NCBI RefSeq assembly: GCF_003315515.1
Contig: NZ_QNRY01000010.1
Coordinates: 26,328-90,327 of the forward strand
Direction: 5' to 3'
Source: Brenneria salicis ATCC 15712 = DSM 30166
Lineage (GTDB): Bacteria; Pseudomonadota; Gammaproteobacteria; Enterobacterales; Enterobacteriaceae
DNA: 64,000 nucleotides
This document shows, in pieces, positions 1-9,840 of this stretch (the stretch's first letter is position 1; every line of letters begins with the position of its first letter). The notes beneath the pieces are model-generated. The model ran no database searches, was not told the DNA's origin, and worked only from the letters and a program-made list of their open reading frames with translations. Made by a program: the position numbers and the translations under genes.

Positions 1-339
1 CACCACCAACCGGAAATCATTTTCCGTCAGAAAATAGACGATCAGATCGTCTATCACGCCGCCGGAGGCATTCAGCATGCCGGAGTATAACGCCTTACCC
101 GGCTGCGTCAGTTTGGCGACATCATTGGCCAGCAGATAGCGGAGAAACTCACGCGTTCTGGCGCCGTGCAAATCCACAATCGTCATATGGGACACATCAA
201 ACATACCGGCATCGCGACGTACAGTGTGATGTTCATCCAACTGAGAGCCATAATGCAGCGGCATCATCCAGCCGTGAAAATCAACCATTTTGGCGCCGGA
301 CGCCAGATGCTGCGGGTACAACGGAGTCTGCTTTACCAT
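1..339 (-). CDS. gcvT: Aminomethyltransferase (glycine cleavage T protein), 5' part only
   Basis: The T protein of the glycine cleavage system transfers the methylene carbon from aminomethyl-lipoyl GcvH to tetrahydrofolate, releasing ammonia. Only the first 113 residues lie in the window; the gene runs off the left edge in frame. The reading starts [20 protein letters not shown] and contains the family-typical stretches [26 protein letters not shown] and [17 protein letters not shown], which are folate/aminomethyl-binding parts of GcvT. The ATG at 339-337 fits the E. coli start. gcvH and gcvP would be expected further left, outside the window. Regulation in enterobacteria is by GcvA/GcvR; no glycine riboswitch is seen upstream. 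Confidence 0.95.
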   Translation of the reverse strand, partial: MVKQTPLYPQHLASGAKMVDFHGWMMPLHYGSQLDEHHTVRRDAGMFDVSHMTIVDLHGARTREFLRYLLANDVAKLTQPGKALYSGMLNASGGVIDDLIVYFLTENDFRLVV

Positions 340-1642
340 TTTTTTCCTCTGTCGCTGTTATGCGCCTTGTCAGGGGGAGAAAAGACATGACGCAAACGAT
401 ACCTTAGAGATGAACTTATCATCGAAAGCCCCGGTTAACCACCCGCTTATTCATAAGTAAAAATATATACTTCATTAAAATAATGTAGAGATGCATTTTA
501 AATGCATGGTCATTAAATCTATATAAAACAAATAAACAGAATAATAAATCATAAAAATTAAATTTTTTATGATTTTATCTTAAAAAAATAGAGTGGGTTA
601 GAAAGCCCTCGATCGTTAATGCCGCCTTAAGGATTAGATTATATAATGCGAAAATGATGTAAAATTAGATTATTTCAAGCATGTATTCCACCCTGCCGCG
701 TATAATTCTGCCGCACAAATAAAAAAGAATAGATTGTTAAATCAATAATATAAAGCCGAATGAAGAGTTAACAGGCAAACAATAAGTAAGGTAGATAAAA
801 TTCAGGAGACGTGATGTATTTACCTCACCTTAAAAAAACGACATTTTTTATAACACAAGCAATCATTTTAATTAACATAACTAAAGGATATTATTTCTTT
901 GTCGGTTTATTTATGGAAAAAAAACAAAAACACATCATGTTTAATATTTTTTTCTATCTATCCGCTCAATGACTTTAATTAAAAAAACATCCGGCAACTT
1001 TCGATAAAACATGACAAATGCACATAACAATAATATGTAGTAGTCGAATCTTCTATTATCACCTCATAAATCCCTATATTTACCGACAAACAAACAATCG
1101 AAACAAGCGATCAAAACAACAAATAAAACAGGTTTAACCTATCAAACAAGCAGATATCGATCGGTATAAATGATTTGTTTTAAAATCTCTTTTTGTTTCT
1201 AATTCTGCTTATCTAAAAATAAAAAAATAATCAATTTAATCAAATATTCATCATACCTTAATTTGTATAAAACAATGGTTGATCATTATTTTTATCGAAG
1301 GGAATAAATAAATACAACTATATAATAATTAAGGAAATACTTATTATCATGAATAACGCGGCCTCATAAGATGAAAAAGTAATAGCGGCAGACAGTAATT
1401 AGCAGGATAATAATTTTTAAAGTAATAAAATGGACACCTCAACTTAGTTACTTATTAATGCATGAATATCACTCCGTTATTTTTTCATAAAAAAACGGCG
1501 GAGACTTATATTTTACTTAAGGCTTTCTCTTTGACTATCACACCCAGACTTCCATGACTGTGCGTAAGCGCCGTTATGGTTGAACGCTGTAGTTATATCA
1601 TGAGACTTTTATTTTAATTAACTAACTATCGGAGAAACGGTA
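340..1642. other. Long AT-rich intergenic region between gcvT and flp
   Basis: About 1.3 kb with no convincing gene. It is strikingly A+T-rich with many A and T runs, unlike the GC-balanced genes on either side. It must hold the divergent promoters of gcvT (left) and the Tad locus (right). A 10-bp inverted repeat lies at 548-557/564-573. The composition is what H-NS-type silencers bind, so silencing of the pilus locus is a reasonable inference. No transposase remnant or tRNA was recognised. Confidence 0.6.
633..673 (-). promoter_or_regulatory. Direct repeat, possible GcvA boxes upstream of gcvT
   Basis: The ten-base word ATTAGATTAT occurs at 633-642 and again at 664-673, a spacing of 31 bp or about three helical turns. 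Each copy contains ATTAG, the complement of the CTAAT core recognised by GcvA in E. coli. The location, about 300 bp upstream of gcvT, resembles the distal GcvA sites of the E. coli gcv operon. In AT-rich DNA the match could be chance. Confidence 0.3.
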
Positions 1643-1834
1643 ATGCGTAATTTTTTTAAGGCATTGAAAAAGGATGATCGCGGTGTATCTGCATTGGAAT
1701 ATGCCATTCTTGCAGGTGTATTGGTTGTAGTAATTGTCGCTGGGGTTACACAATTCGGTAATGATGTGAAAACAGTCTTCACTGACGCCGGGCAGAGTGT
1801 CAAAACTGCGGTAAGTAATGCCAGTAACCAGTAA
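1643..1834 (+). CDS. flp: Flp-type major pilin prepilin
   Basis: A 63-residue type IVb pilin subunit of the tight-adherence (Tad) pilus. A short basic leader (residues 1-14, ending DDRG) is followed by VSALEYAILAG and a hydrophobic helix. This is the Flp processing site: cleavage after Gly14 leaves a mature protein with Glu at position 5 and Tyr at 6. The size and the hydrophilic C-terminus are normal for Flp. A GGAG box lies about 9 bases before the ATG. It is the first gene of the Tad cluster, 13 bp upstream of the prepilin peptidase that should process it. Only one flp copy is present. Confidence 0.95.
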   Translation: MRNFFKALKKDDRGVSALEYAILAGVLVVVIVAGVTQFGNDVKTVFTDAGQSVKTAVSNASNQ

Positions 1835-1847
1835 TACAAATCCATAA

Positions 1848-2354
1848 ATGATGATTCCCGTCATAAAGTTGACGGTATTAGTGTTGCTGGCAGGCCTGTT
1901 TGCGCTGCTGGCACACGCCGACCTGACTCGGCGCCGTCTGCCAAACCGCTGGATTGCATATTATGCCTTGCTCTTTCCCTTTTACGCCTGGGGTATGGAG
2001 ATGGGGTGGATGCAGCTCATTGGCCACGGTGTGACGGCGCTGACGACATTCCTGCTGCTGTTGCCGCTATTCATTCGCGGCGGCATCGGCGGCGGAGATG
2101 TCAAATTAGGTACGGTAGTGATGCTGTGGGCAGGGGTATCGTCCTTAGCATCCGTGCTGGTTGTCGTAAGTCTGGCAGGGGCATTGCTGGGCATGGCGGG
2201 CTGGTTGACAGATAAATTCTGCTCGTCGCAAACCGCCTCAGAGACGGCATGGCGGACAGCGTTGTCCGCACGTCGCGGCGTACCTTATGGCGTTGCGCTG
2301 GTATGCGGAGGAATAACCGCGCTGGCGGAGCAATACGGTTGGATACCGACTTAA
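1848..2354 (+). CDS. tadV: TadV/CpaA prepilin peptidase (A24 family)
   Basis: An inner-membrane aspartic protease that cleaves Flp and the TadE/TadF pseudopilins. The 168-residue protein is almost entirely hydrophobic helices. The two expected aspartates are visible: one in HADLTRRRLPN near residue 25, and one in the GxGD-type motif GGGDVKL near residue 81. It is the short form, without the N-terminal methylase domain of PilD. Start codons at 1848 or 1851 are both possible because two ATGs are adjacent. Confidence 0.92.
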   Translation: MMIPVIKLTVLVLLAGLFALLAHADLTRRRLPNRWIAYYALLFPFYAWGMEMGWMQLIGHGVTALTTFLLLLPLFIRGGIGGGDVKLGTVVMLWAGVSSLASVLVVVSLAGALLGMAGWLTDKFCSSQTASETAWRTALSARRGVPYGVALVCGGITALAEQYGWIPT

Positions 2355-2459
2355 ACCACCGTTACTCATTAGCAAAAACCAGGATGGTCTCTCTATGTTT
2401 ACGTTTACTTATTTCCCTCATTCACACGTTGTATCAGTCAAATCGGGAGCGGCCAGCCA

Positions 2460-3386
2460 ATGTCCTCGCTCCTGAAGTTTGCCCTGATTCTGCTCGCCGC
2501 CGCCGTACTGACAGTGATCGTCCGAATGCTGTTCGTCAGCGGCTCAGACGAGAATATTTCCCGTGATGATAACATCCGGGTACGCGTGGCGGCGGCGACC
2601 TTACCGGCCGGCTTGTTGATGCGCGAAGGCGATCTCAGTTGGAAAACCTATGCAAAATCCCAACTGCCGAAAGGCGCGTTGGTTGAAGGCAGCGACGACG
2701 CCATTCTGTACGGCGCGCTGGTGCGCAGACAGGTGGCCGCGGGTACGCCCATTACCGCCGAAGACATTATTCGGCCCAACGCGCCAGGCTTTCTGGCCGC
2801 CGTGCTGAAACCCGGCTCGCGCGCCGTTTCCGTGCCGATTGACGATGTCTCCGGCAACGCCGGGTTGATCCAGCCGGGCGATTTCGTCGACATCATTCTG
2901 ACGCAGCGTCTCCATCAGGCGGAAAACAGCCTGAATGCCAAGAATCGGCTGGTGGTCAGCGAAACGGTGGTGGAGCGGGTACGCGTGATTGCCGTCGGTT
3001 CGGAATTCCAACGCCGAATCGATGAAAACAGCAAACCAAACCGCGCCAGAACCGTCACCATTGAAGTCGCGCAACGCGTGGCGGAGGCCGTCACAGTCGC
3101 CGCTCAACTCGGCAGCCTGTCGATGGCGCTGCGCAGTTTCGCGGTGGAAGACCGCAATATGCTCACCGATAACGATCCACTGGTAAAAACCGCGTCCGTC
3201 GTGGCGTGGAGCAGCGATCTCAGTAAAGAAAACCAGCCGGTATGGGGAAACGATATCTCACGCGCACTATCGGGAGAACAGGACGCTTCAGCAGAAAAAC
3301 AGCCCCCTTCGTTAACCTCTCACCGGGTCATCATTTTGCGCGGTAGCCAACGACAGGAACAGGAATTTACCACCTATGCACGTTAA
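2460..3386 (+). CDS. rcpC: RcpC/CpaB Flp pilus assembly protein
   Basis: A periplasmic pilus-assembly protein anchored by one N-terminal transmembrane helix (residues about 4-26). It is followed by a SAF-like domain (about 42-105, RVAAATLPAGLLMREGDLSW, then PNAPGFLAAVLKPGSRAVSVP) and the CpaB C-terminal region with GDFVDIILT. At 308 residues it is normal for the family. It probably links the outer-membrane secretin to the inner-membrane machine. The 3' end overlaps the secretin gene by 11 bp, which suggests translational coupling. The 105-bp gap before it holds no recognisable gene. Confidence 0.92.
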   Translation: MSSLLKFALILLAAAVLTVIVRMLFVSGSDENISRDDNIRVRVAAATLPAGLLMREGDLSWKTYAKSQLPKGALVEGSDDAILYGALVRRQVAAGTPITAEDIIRPNAPGFLAAVLKPGSRAVSVPIDDVSGNAGLIQPGDFVDIILTQRLHQAENSLNAKNRLVVSETVVERVRVIAVGSEFQRRIDENSKPNRARTVTIEVAQRVAEAVTVAAQLGSLSMALRSFAVEDRNMLTDNDPLVKTASVVAWSSDLSKENQPVWGNDISRALSGEQDASAEKQPPSLTSHRVIILRGSQRQEQEFTTYAR

Positions 3387-4734
3387 AACGTTATTACATA
3401 CGCTTATGGCGCTGCTGCTGACAGTCACCGCCTTAAGTCTGATTCCGGGCGCACAGGCCCGACAAATGCTGGCGCTGTCGATCGGGGAAGGCAAACTGCT
3501 CAACGTAAAAGACGAAATCACCACGGTGTTCGTCGCCGACCCGGAAATCGCCGATGTGCAATCTCCGGCGGAAGGCGCCGTGCTGGTGCTCGGCAAACGC
3601 ACAGGCAGCACGTCGCTGTATGTGCTGGGCGCGCGCAAGACGTTGCTGCAACGCACGCTGGTCGTAAGGCATAACCTGTCTGAAATGCAGACCATGCTGC
3701 GCCAGCGTTTCCCGGCGCTGCGATTATCGCTGGCCTCCGCGCCCGGTTCCGTCATGGTTTCAGGCATGGTGCCGGACGCAGAGAGCGCCGATGCCGTCGC
3801 CCAGACCATACGGCCTTATCTGGGCGAAAAGGAGCAACTGCTCAATCAACTGAGCGTCAACAGTCCGGTACAGGTACATCTACGGGTGCGGGTGACAGAA
3901 GTCTCACGCGAGGTGACGCAGAAACTGGGCATCAACTGGGATGTATTAACCAAACCGGGAAACTTTATCATCGGTCTGGGAAACGGTCGTGATTTTACCA
4001 ACAGCAGCGGCAGCGGTCAGCCCTATGTGCAGGCAAGCGAAGGCTATTCCTTCCTCGGCGGTTACAGCAAGGGCAATACCTCGATTCAGTCAATGATCGA
4101 CGTGCTGGACAAAGAAGGGCTGATCAGCGTACTGGCGGAACCCAACCTGACCGCGGTTTCCGGCCAGACCGCCAGTTTCCTGGCGGGGGGCGAGTTTCCG
4201 GTTCCCGTCAAGCAGGACTCGGACACCATGACCGTCGAATTCAAGCCCTTCGGCGTGGCGCTGGACTTCACGCCCACGGTGCTGTCCGATGACCGCATCA
4301 GCATCAAAGTCCGACCAGAAGTCAGCGAGCTCGATCCCAACAGCAGTATCGTCATGGAAAACCTGACCATCCCCGGCATTTCGGTGCGTCGGGTGGAAAC
4401 CACAGTGGAACTGGCCAGCGGTCAGAGTTTCGCCATCGGCGGATTGCTGCAACATAACGTCACCGATGTTCTATCCAAAGTACCCGGTCTGGGTTCTGTG
4501 CCGGTGCTCGGCAAACTGTTCTCTTCTTCGGATTATCGCAACAACAAAAGCGAACTGGTGGTGATAGTCACGCCTTATCTGGTGCGTCCCAGCGCGCCGG
4601 GGCAGTTGACCACGCCATTGAACAGTATGCGCCCGGCCTCCGATATTGAGTATCTGCTCCAGAAAAAAACCGGAGTTGATCCTCATCAGAATAAGGTGCC
4701 GCGCTTAACCGGCGCGGCAGGTTTTGTTTACTGA
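3376..4734 (+). CDS. rcpA: RcpA/CpaC outer-membrane secretin of the Tad pilus
   Basis: A 452-residue secretin forming the outer-membrane exit channel for the Flp pilus. Signal peptide at residues about 1-28 (ending AQA). The N-terminal pilus/BON-like domain carries VFVADPEIADVQSPAEGAVLVLGKR-type sequence. The C-terminal secretin domain (about 165-425) includes VHLRVRVTEVSREVTQKLGINW, LAEPNLTAVSGQTASFLAGGEFP and VPGLGSVPVLGKLFSS, the usual secretin signatures. It lies directly after rcpC and before the CpaD-like lipoprotein, the standard order. Confidence 0.95.
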   Translation: MHVKTLLHTLMALLLTVTALSLIPGAQARQMLALSIGEGKLLNVKDEITTVFVADPEIADVQSPAEGAVLVLGKRTGSTSLYVLGARKTLLQRTLVVRHNLSEMQTMLRQRFPALRLSLASAPGSVMVSGMVPDAESADAVAQTIRPYLGEKEQLLNQLSVNSPVQVHLRVRVTEVSREVTQKLGINWDVLTKPGNFIIGLGNGRDFTNSSGSGQPYVQASEGYSFLGGYSKGNTSIQSMIDVLDKEGLISVLAEPNLTAVSGQTASFLAGGEFPVPVKQDSDTMTVEFKPFGVALDFTPTVLSDDRISIKVRPEVSELDPNSSIVMENLTIPGISVRRVETTVELASGQSFAIGGLLQHNVTDVLSKVPGLGSVPVLGKLFSSSDYRNNKSELVVIVTPYLVRPSAPGQLTTPLNSMRPASDIEYLLQKKTGVDPHQNKVPRLTGAAGFVY

Positions 4735-4786
4735 CAATCATGGATGCGGCGATAGCGCCGCCCACTGATGGCATAGGAGTACAACA

Positions 4787-5209
4787 ATGCGGATTTCCGT
4801 CACATTACGCCACGCGCCCTGCCGTCTGCTTCTGGCGATGGTGCTAGGAGGAGTCGTACTGGGAAGCGTGGCTGGCTGTTCGTCATGGCAACGCGACCCG
4901 GACGGTATGCCGGATATATCGAGCATCCAGTTAAAACAACGCGGCAAACAGTGGGTGGCGTACCCGCCTTCCTGTTATGCGCTGGCGCAGCCTGAACGCG
5001 ACTGGGACAACGTGAATCGCGCGCAGGTGGCGTTTGGCTGCGCTACCTACACCAATCTGGCGCATAGCCTGGTTCGTCCGCGGGATTTAGATCTCCCCCG
5101 GCGCTATAAAGGTACGGCGGCGGAGGCCGCGGCGTTATCGGTGACTCGCTATCGCGAAAACCGGGTTGAGCCACTGCGTGAGTCCACCACGTTGAAAATC
5201 GATCAATAA
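4787..5209 (+). CDS. rcpB: CpaD/RcpB-family lipoprotein of the Tad pilus
   Basis: A 140-residue exported lipoprotein. A basic, hydrophobic signal sequence ends in a lipobox-like SVAGC (Cys near residue 31). The stretch FGCATYTNLAHSLVRPRDL matches the conserved core of CpaD pilus proteins (FGCAxxxNLAxxVxxPxDL). These outer-membrane lipoproteins are thought to help the secretin. A TAGGAG ribosome-binding site lies 9 bases before the ATG. The assignment as CpaD/RcpB rests on this motif and on its position between the secretin and TadZ. Confidence 0.85.
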   Translation: MRISVTLRHAPCRLLLAMVLGGVVLGSVAGCSSWQRDPDGMPDISSIQLKQRGKQWVAYPPSCYALAQPERDWDNVNRAQVAFGCATYTNLAHSLVRPRDLDLPRRYKGTAAEAAALSVTRYRENRVEPLRESTTLKIDQ

Positions 5210-5224
5210 CACGGATATTAGTCT

Positions 5225-6424
5225 ATGAGTGTGCTAACGGATATAGAACATGGCAACGCGCGCAGCGTTAATTTCGCGGCGTTTATTCAGGATGCGGAAG
5301 GTAAAGAGGAAGTCGCTCATTTCCTCAAATCCAGTACGTTGACCGACTACAAAGTGGAACGCGGCAGCGTGGATGAGGCCATTGCCTGGCTGAAGAAAGT
5401 CGAACGCTCCCCGCGTCGATTACTGGTGGATATCTCCGGTTCAGACGGCCCGCTGGATGATTTAAACCGGCTTGCCGACGCCTGCGAGCCTTGGGTTCAG
5501 GTGTATGCCATCGGCGATCGTAATGATGTGGGCCTCTACCGCAGCCTGCTGCAACAAGGCGTGCAGGATTATCTGGTCAAACCGTTGGGTGCAGGCCTGT
5601 TGCGCAAAGTGTTGGACGATGAAGGCAACGCGCCGGTTCGTCAGCAGCGGCTGGGAAAAGTGGTTGTCGTCGTCGGCACCCGTGGCGGTATCGGCACCAG
5701 CAGCGTGGCGGTGCATCTGGCCAGAGGGCTTATCGCCGGCGGAACGCACCGGCGGATAGTCTACCTTGATCTCGATGTATATGGCGGCAGCGGCGCCTGT
5801 ATGCTGGGCATTGCCGGCGGCAACGCGCTGATCGAGGTGATGGGTAACGCCGATCGCCTCGATGCGCAATATCTGGAACGCACCATGACCACAGTGGACA
5901 ACCGGCTATATGCGCTCAGCGCCGAACTGGACTACGCCGATCCCTATAGCATTCAGGAAGGAAAACTGAGCAACCTGTGCGCCACCCTGAGCCAGTATTA
6001 CCATTACATCATTCTGGATGTCCCGCAGCGCGGCGGCGCGCTGGCGTCAGAAGCGTTTCTCAATGCCAACCTTGCCTGCGTCGTGGCGGAACAATCGGTC
6101 TATTCGGCCCGAACGCTGCTGCGGTTGGTACGCCATATCGAGGCTCATCCTAACCCGGCCACGGTATACAGCATCGTCAATCAACCCCAGCCGGTAAACC
6201 GCAATAAAGTCAACCTCAAAGACTTCGTGAAAACCATCGAACTGCCGGTTATTCCAATCGGTCACGATCCGTTGGCGCTGTCGTTATCGGAGAATCTTGC
6301 GTCGCCGCTGCCCGACAACAGCCCTTTCGCTCAGGGGATCAAGCAACTCGTCAACCTGTTGACCGGAGAAGCAAACACCAAGTCACGCGATACCTGGTGG
6401 CTGCCTTTAAGAATAAAGAGGTGA
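5225..6424 (+). CDS. tadZ: TadZ/CpaE localisation ATPase-like protein
   Basis: A 399-residue cytoplasmic protein expected to position the Tad machine at the cell pole. Residues about 1-130 form a receiver-like atypical response domain (ending near DYLVKPLG). The remainder is a ParA/MinD-like domain with a deviant Walker A, GTRGGIGTSSVAVHLA near residue 145. The signature lysine that follows the second glycine in true ParA proteins is absent, as usual in TadZ. A YLDLDVYGGSGA stretch matches the Walker A' region. It sits between cpaD and tadA with short spacers, as in other Tad loci. Confidence 0.92.
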   Translation: MSVLTDIEHGNARSVNFAAFIQDAEGKEEVAHFLKSSTLTDYKVERGSVDEAIAWLKKVERSPRRLLVDISGSDGPLDDLNRLADACEPWVQVYAIGDRNDVGLYRSLLQQGVQDYLVKPLGAGLLRKVLDDEGNAPVRQQRLGKVVVVVGTRGGIGTSSVAVHLARGLIAGGTHRRIVYLDLDVYGGSGACMLGIAGGNALIEVMGNADRLDAQYLERTMTTVDNRLYALSAELDYADPYSIQEGKLSNLCATLSQYYHYIILDVPQRGGALASEAFLNANLACVVAEQSVYSARTLLRLVRHIEAHPNPATVYSIVNQPQPVNRNKVNLKDFVKTIELPVIPIGHDPLALSLSENLASPLPDNSPFAQGIKQLVNLLTGEANTKSRDTWWLPLRIKR

Positions 6425-6427
6425 CAA

Positions 6428-7849
6428 ATGAGCTTTGGTCGCAAATCGGCAACAAAGCCAACATACGGGCCGACGCGTCAGTCTGTTTTCTCTGAATCGC
6501 CATCGGCGCACGACGATGCGTTGATCCAGACGATTTCCGTCATCAGTCCGGCGATCGCGGATAAAACAGCGTCGGAGAACACGGAGTCCGTCATTCGCTC
6601 AGGGAATTACGCTCTGATCAGACAAGCGGTATTTTCCACCATCGACGTGTCCAGCGCGCTGGCGCGCTCCTATGAGGAAGTGAAAGCGGATATCGCAACC
6701 ATTATCGCGGAAACCGTGGTGATGGAAAATCTGCCGGTTCCTCTCAGTAAGCAGCGCGTAATGGGACAGGAAATTCTCAATGATATGTTCGGCGTGGGAC
6801 CGATTGAACCTCTGCTGCAAGATGAAACGGTGTCCGACATCATGGTCAACGGGCCCGATCAGATCTACGTGGAACGCTTTGGCCGACTGGAACTGACGCC
6901 GCTTAAATTTATCGACAACGCCCATGTCATCAGCGTAGCTCAGCGTATTGCCTCATCCGTGGGACGGCGGGTGGATGAAAGCAGCCCGATGGTGGATGCC
7001 CGACTGACCGATGGCAGCCGGGTAAACGTGATTCTGCCGCCGCTGGCCATTGACGGCGCATCCATTTCCATCCGTAAATTTTCCCGGCGGGATCTGACGC
7101 TAAAACGGCTGGCATCCAAAGGCTGCCTGTCATCGGCGATGGCGAAAGTGCTGGAAATCGCCGCCGCCAGCCGACTCAACGTGATTATTTCCGGCGGCAC
7201 CGGCTCTGGGAAAACCACACTGCTTAATGCGCTGTCGCGCTTCATTTCCACCGCCGAACGCGTGATTACGGTTGAAGATGCCGCCGAACTCCAGCTTCAG
7301 CAACCGCACGTTCTGCGCCTGGAAACCCGTCCGGCGAATCTGGAAGGCGCAGGCCGGGTTACGCAAGGGGATCTGGTGCGCAACGCGTTGCGTATGCGCC
7401 CGGACAGAATCATCCTCGGAGAAACGCGCGGCGCGGAGGCGCTGGATGTGCTGCAGGCGATGAATACCGGTCACGACGGATCAATGACCACCCTGCACGC
7501 CAATAATCCGCGTGACGCGCTGATCCGGCTTGAAAGCATGGTCTTGATGGCCAACGGTAATCTACCGCTGTACTCCATTCGTCGGCAAATCGCCAGCGCG
7601 GTGCACCTGATCGTTCAGGTGGAACGCATGCGCGACGGTTCGAGACGCATCATCAGTATTACCGAACTGGCGGGTATGGAGGGCGACATTATCGTGACTC
7701 AGGATCTGTTCCGCTTCAACTATGACGCCAGCGCCTATGAGGATGAAGTAACCGGTTCCTTCGACAGTAGCGGCATGCGCCCCATATTCACTGAACGCGC
7801 CCGTTATTACGGTATGGAAACCGCGCTGCTGGAGGCCATGCGACCATGA
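6428..7849 (+). CDS. tadA: TadA/CpaF secretion ATPase
   Basis: A hexameric type II/IV secretion ATPase (GspE/PulE superfamily) that powers assembly, and in many systems retraction, of the Flp pilus. In 473 residues it shows the N-terminal domain ([23 protein letters not shown]), Walker A ([15 protein letters not shown], about 255-268), the aspartate box ([12 protein letters not shown]) and Walker B/His box ([20 protein letters not shown], then [13 protein letters not shown]). A GAGGTGA box precedes the ATG. The stop codon overlaps the tadB start (ATGA), indicating coupled translation. Confidence 0.96.
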   Translation: MSFGRKSATKPTYGPTRQSVFSESPSAHDDALIQTISVISPAIADKTASENTESVIRSGNYALIRQAVFSTIDVSSALARSYEEVKADIATIIAETVVMENLPVPLSKQRVMGQEILNDMFGVGPIEPLLQDETVSDIMVNGPDQIYVERFGRLELTPLKFIDNAHVISVAQRIASSVGRRVDESSPMVDARLTDGSRVNVILPPLAIDGASISIRKFSRRDLTLKRLASKGCLSSAMAKVLEIAAASRLNVIISGGTGSGKTTLLNALSRFISTAERVITVEDAAELQLQQPHVLRLETRPANLEGAGRVTQGDLVRNALRMRPDRIILGETRGAEALDVLQAMNTGHDGSMTTLHANNPRDALIRLESMVLMANGNLPLYSIRRQIASAVHLIVQVERMRDGSRRIISITELAGMEGDIIVTQDLFRFNYDASAYEDEVTGSFDSSGMRPIFTERARYYGMETALLEAMRP

Positions 7850-8829
7850 CATTTTCCGATATCATTCTGATACTCACCTTTGCGATTTTCGTGCTGTTCG
7901 GGCTGGCGGCGATGACGTTGGCCGATGTCGTGCAACAACGTCCGACCGCACGTATCCGCCAGCGGCTGAAAACGCTGGTCAGTATTTCAAGCCATGCCTC
8001 GCGCCAGAAAATCGTAATGGAACTGGAACGGGCGCAAGCAGAAGTCAGACGTCGTCATCGGCGCAAGGCGATGGGAACGCTGGGTTATTATCTTAACCGG
8101 TTGGAAACGGTCGGCAATCGACGCAGCTACCAGCAGCTTATCGCGTTGCAGGGCGCCATCCTATTGGCGGCGTCGGCGCTTTTCTATTTCGGGCTGATAC
8201 CCGTCGCCTGGTGGAGCGTTACGTTACTGTTTGTCGCGCTGCCGGTAATATTGACGTTGGTGATTTACCGCAAACTGGTCGAACGCTTCAAACTGAGCTT
8301 TCTCACCCAGATGCCGGACGCCATCGATATGATCACCCGCGCCAGCCAAGCCGGGATACCGATTACGCAATCCATCCGCAACGTCGGTAATCACTTCGCC
8401 GCGCCGCTGGGACCGGAGTTCCGGCGCATTGGGGACGGTCTGCTGCTGGGGCACGATCTTCAGGAAGTCATGGACGAAGCGGTGCTGCGCATTGAACTGC
8501 CCGACTTCGCCTTTTTCGCCGTTTGCCTGTCGCTACAACGCAGCACCGGCGGTTCGTTGACCGAATCGCTGGAAAATTTATCCACCATTATCCGTAACCG
8601 CCGCGATCTGCGCCTGAAAACCAAAGCGATGACGGCGGAAAGCCGCTTGTCAGGCACTATCCTGACGTCGCTGCCGTTTCTCATTTGCGGCGCGTTGTTC
8701 GCGCTCAGTCCCGACTACATCAACGTGCTGTTTTACACCGCCGCAGGACAACAACTGCTGTTTCTGGCGGCGACAATGCTCACGCTGGGGGTCTTGATGA
8801 TCCGAAAAATCGCCAGAATGGAGATCTGA
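7846..8829 (+). CDS. tadB: TadB inner-membrane platform protein
   Basis: A polytopic T2SF/GspF-like platform protein of the Tad machine (327 residues). It has an N-terminal transmembrane helix, a central pair near 105-145 and C-terminal helices near 265-320. The F domain carries MPDAIDMITRASQAGIPITQSI and LPDFAFFAVCLSLQRSTGGSLTESLENLS, typical of TadB/TadC. It starts within the tadA stop codon, and tadC follows 4 bp after its stop. It should form a heteromeric platform with TadC. Confidence 0.94.
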   Translation: MTFSDIILILTFAIFVLFGLAAMTLADVVQQRPTARIRQRLKTLVSISSHASRQKIVMELERAQAEVRRRHRRKAMGTLGYYLNRLETVGNRRSYQQLIALQGAILLAASALFYFGLIPVAWWSVTLLFVALPVILTLVIYRKLVERFKLSFLTQMPDAIDMITRASQAGIPITQSIRNVGNHFAAPLGPEFRRIGDGLLLGHDLQEVMDEAVLRIELPDFAFFAVCLSLQRSTGGSLTESLENLSTIIRNRRDLRLKTKAMTAESRLSGTILTSLPFLICGALFALSPDYINVLFYTAAGQQLLFLAATMLTLGVLMIRKIARMEI

Positions 8830-8833
8830 CGCC

Positions 8834-9766
8834 ATGTTACTTCGACTCTTTCCCGTATTGTGCGCCCTGATCGGCGTCGCACTGTATCTCTATGCCCGCG
8901 CCAGCCGACGCGCCCGCCTGGTGGAACGAATGCAGTACGAAGTTCGGCGTAAAAACATCCAGCCGCAAACACGCGGTTGGCAACACCATAACGCGCTGCG
9001 CCGATTGATGGCGATGTTGCACAACCTCGGACACCGGGCGCCGTTATTCAACGCCGCCCAGCGGCTGGAAATATCCCACAAGCTGGTGCGCGCGGGCTTT
9101 CGCGGGCCAAAAGCGTTGCTGCTGGTCATTGCGTTATCGTTGATTTCATCGCTCGCGTTACTGGCGCTGGTTATCGTGCTGTTCTGGCCCTTGCTGGCGG
9201 ACCAACAGCTATACGGCGTGCTGCTGTGCCTGCTGGCCCTCTATCTCGGCACCTTGCTGCCACGTATCGTGCTCGACAGACTGGTCGCCAGACGTCAGCG
9301 CATCCTCCGGCAAAGCCTGCCGGACGCGCTCGATCTCCTGGTTATCTGCACCAATTCTGGATTGGGGTTGAACAGCGCCATCCAGCGGGTCGCCGAGGAA
9401 ATGGCGCTGGTTTGTCCGGCGCTGGCTGACGAATTGCGGCTGACATCCGGCGAACTGCAAATCAGCAACGATACGGAAGCCGTACTCAATCGGCTGGTGC
9501 AACGCACCGGGCTGGAATCGGTCAAGACGCTGGTCAATGCGCTGCTGCAATCGCGTCAATACGGCACTGCCATTACACAAGCGCTGCGCATCCTGGCCCG
9601 CGCCGAACGCACCTCCCGCATGATGCGTCTGGAAGAGGCCGCCGCCAAACTAGCGGTAAAAATTACGCTGCCAATGATGTTGTTTATTCTGCCCACCGTC
9701 TTGATCGTCGCCGCCGGTCCCGCCGTGTTGGGAATTATCGAATTTTTCGCCACGCAGTACGGATAA
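8834..9766 (+). CDS. tadC: TadC inner-membrane platform protein
   Basis: Second T2SF-type platform protein (310 residues), partner of TadB. Its F domain reads LPDALDLLVICTNSGLGLNSAIQRVAEEM, with RLEEAAAKLAVKITLPMMLFILPTVLIV near the C-terminus, both family-typical. Helices lie near the N-terminus, at about 95-140 and at the C-terminus. Its last codons (Gln-Tyr-Gly-stop) lie within the first copy of an 18-bp tandem repeat that continues downstream. Confidence 0.94.
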   Translation: MLLRLFPVLCALIGVALYLYARASRRARLVERMQYEVRRKNIQPQTRGWQHHNALRRLMAMLHNLGHRAPLFNAAQRLEISHKLVRAGFRGPKALLLVIALSLISSLALLALVIVLFWPLLADQQLYGVLLCLLALYLGTLLPRIVLDRLVARRQRILRQSLPDALDLLVICTNSGLGLNSAIQRVAEEMALVCPALADELRLTSGELQISNDTEAVLNRLVQRTGLESVKTLVNALLQSRQYGTAITQALRILARAERTSRMMRLEEAAAKLAVKITLPMMLFILPTVLIVAAGPAVLGIIEFFATQYG

Positions 9767-9840
9767 CTCATGTAGTACGGATAACTCATGTAGTACGGAT
9801 AACTCACGCAGTACAGATAACTCATGTAGTACGGATAACT
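9757..9840 (+). repeat. 18-bp tandem repeat spanning the tadC stop codon
   Basis: Four full units (9757-9774, 9775-9792, 9793-9810, 9811-9828) and a 12-base partial unit of GTACGGATAACTCATGTA, with a few substitutions in copies 3 and 4. The first unit includes the end of tadC. Because the unit is a multiple of three, every copy carries TAA in the tadC frame. Copies 1, 2 and 4 also carry ATG followed at once by TAG at their junction with the next unit. The array fills the gap between tadC and tadD, the only sizeable gap in tadZ-tadG. Confidence 0.95.

Noticed and set aside
340..640. Glycine riboswitch upstream of gcvT
   Set aside because: No tandem aptamer-like GC-rich conserved core is visible; enterobacterial gcv control is by GcvA/GcvR proteins.
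2249..2566. Plus-strand frame of 105 codons across the tadV-rcpC gap
   Set aside because: It lies mostly within tadV and rcpC in another frame and shows no family features; the gap itself has no convincing gene.
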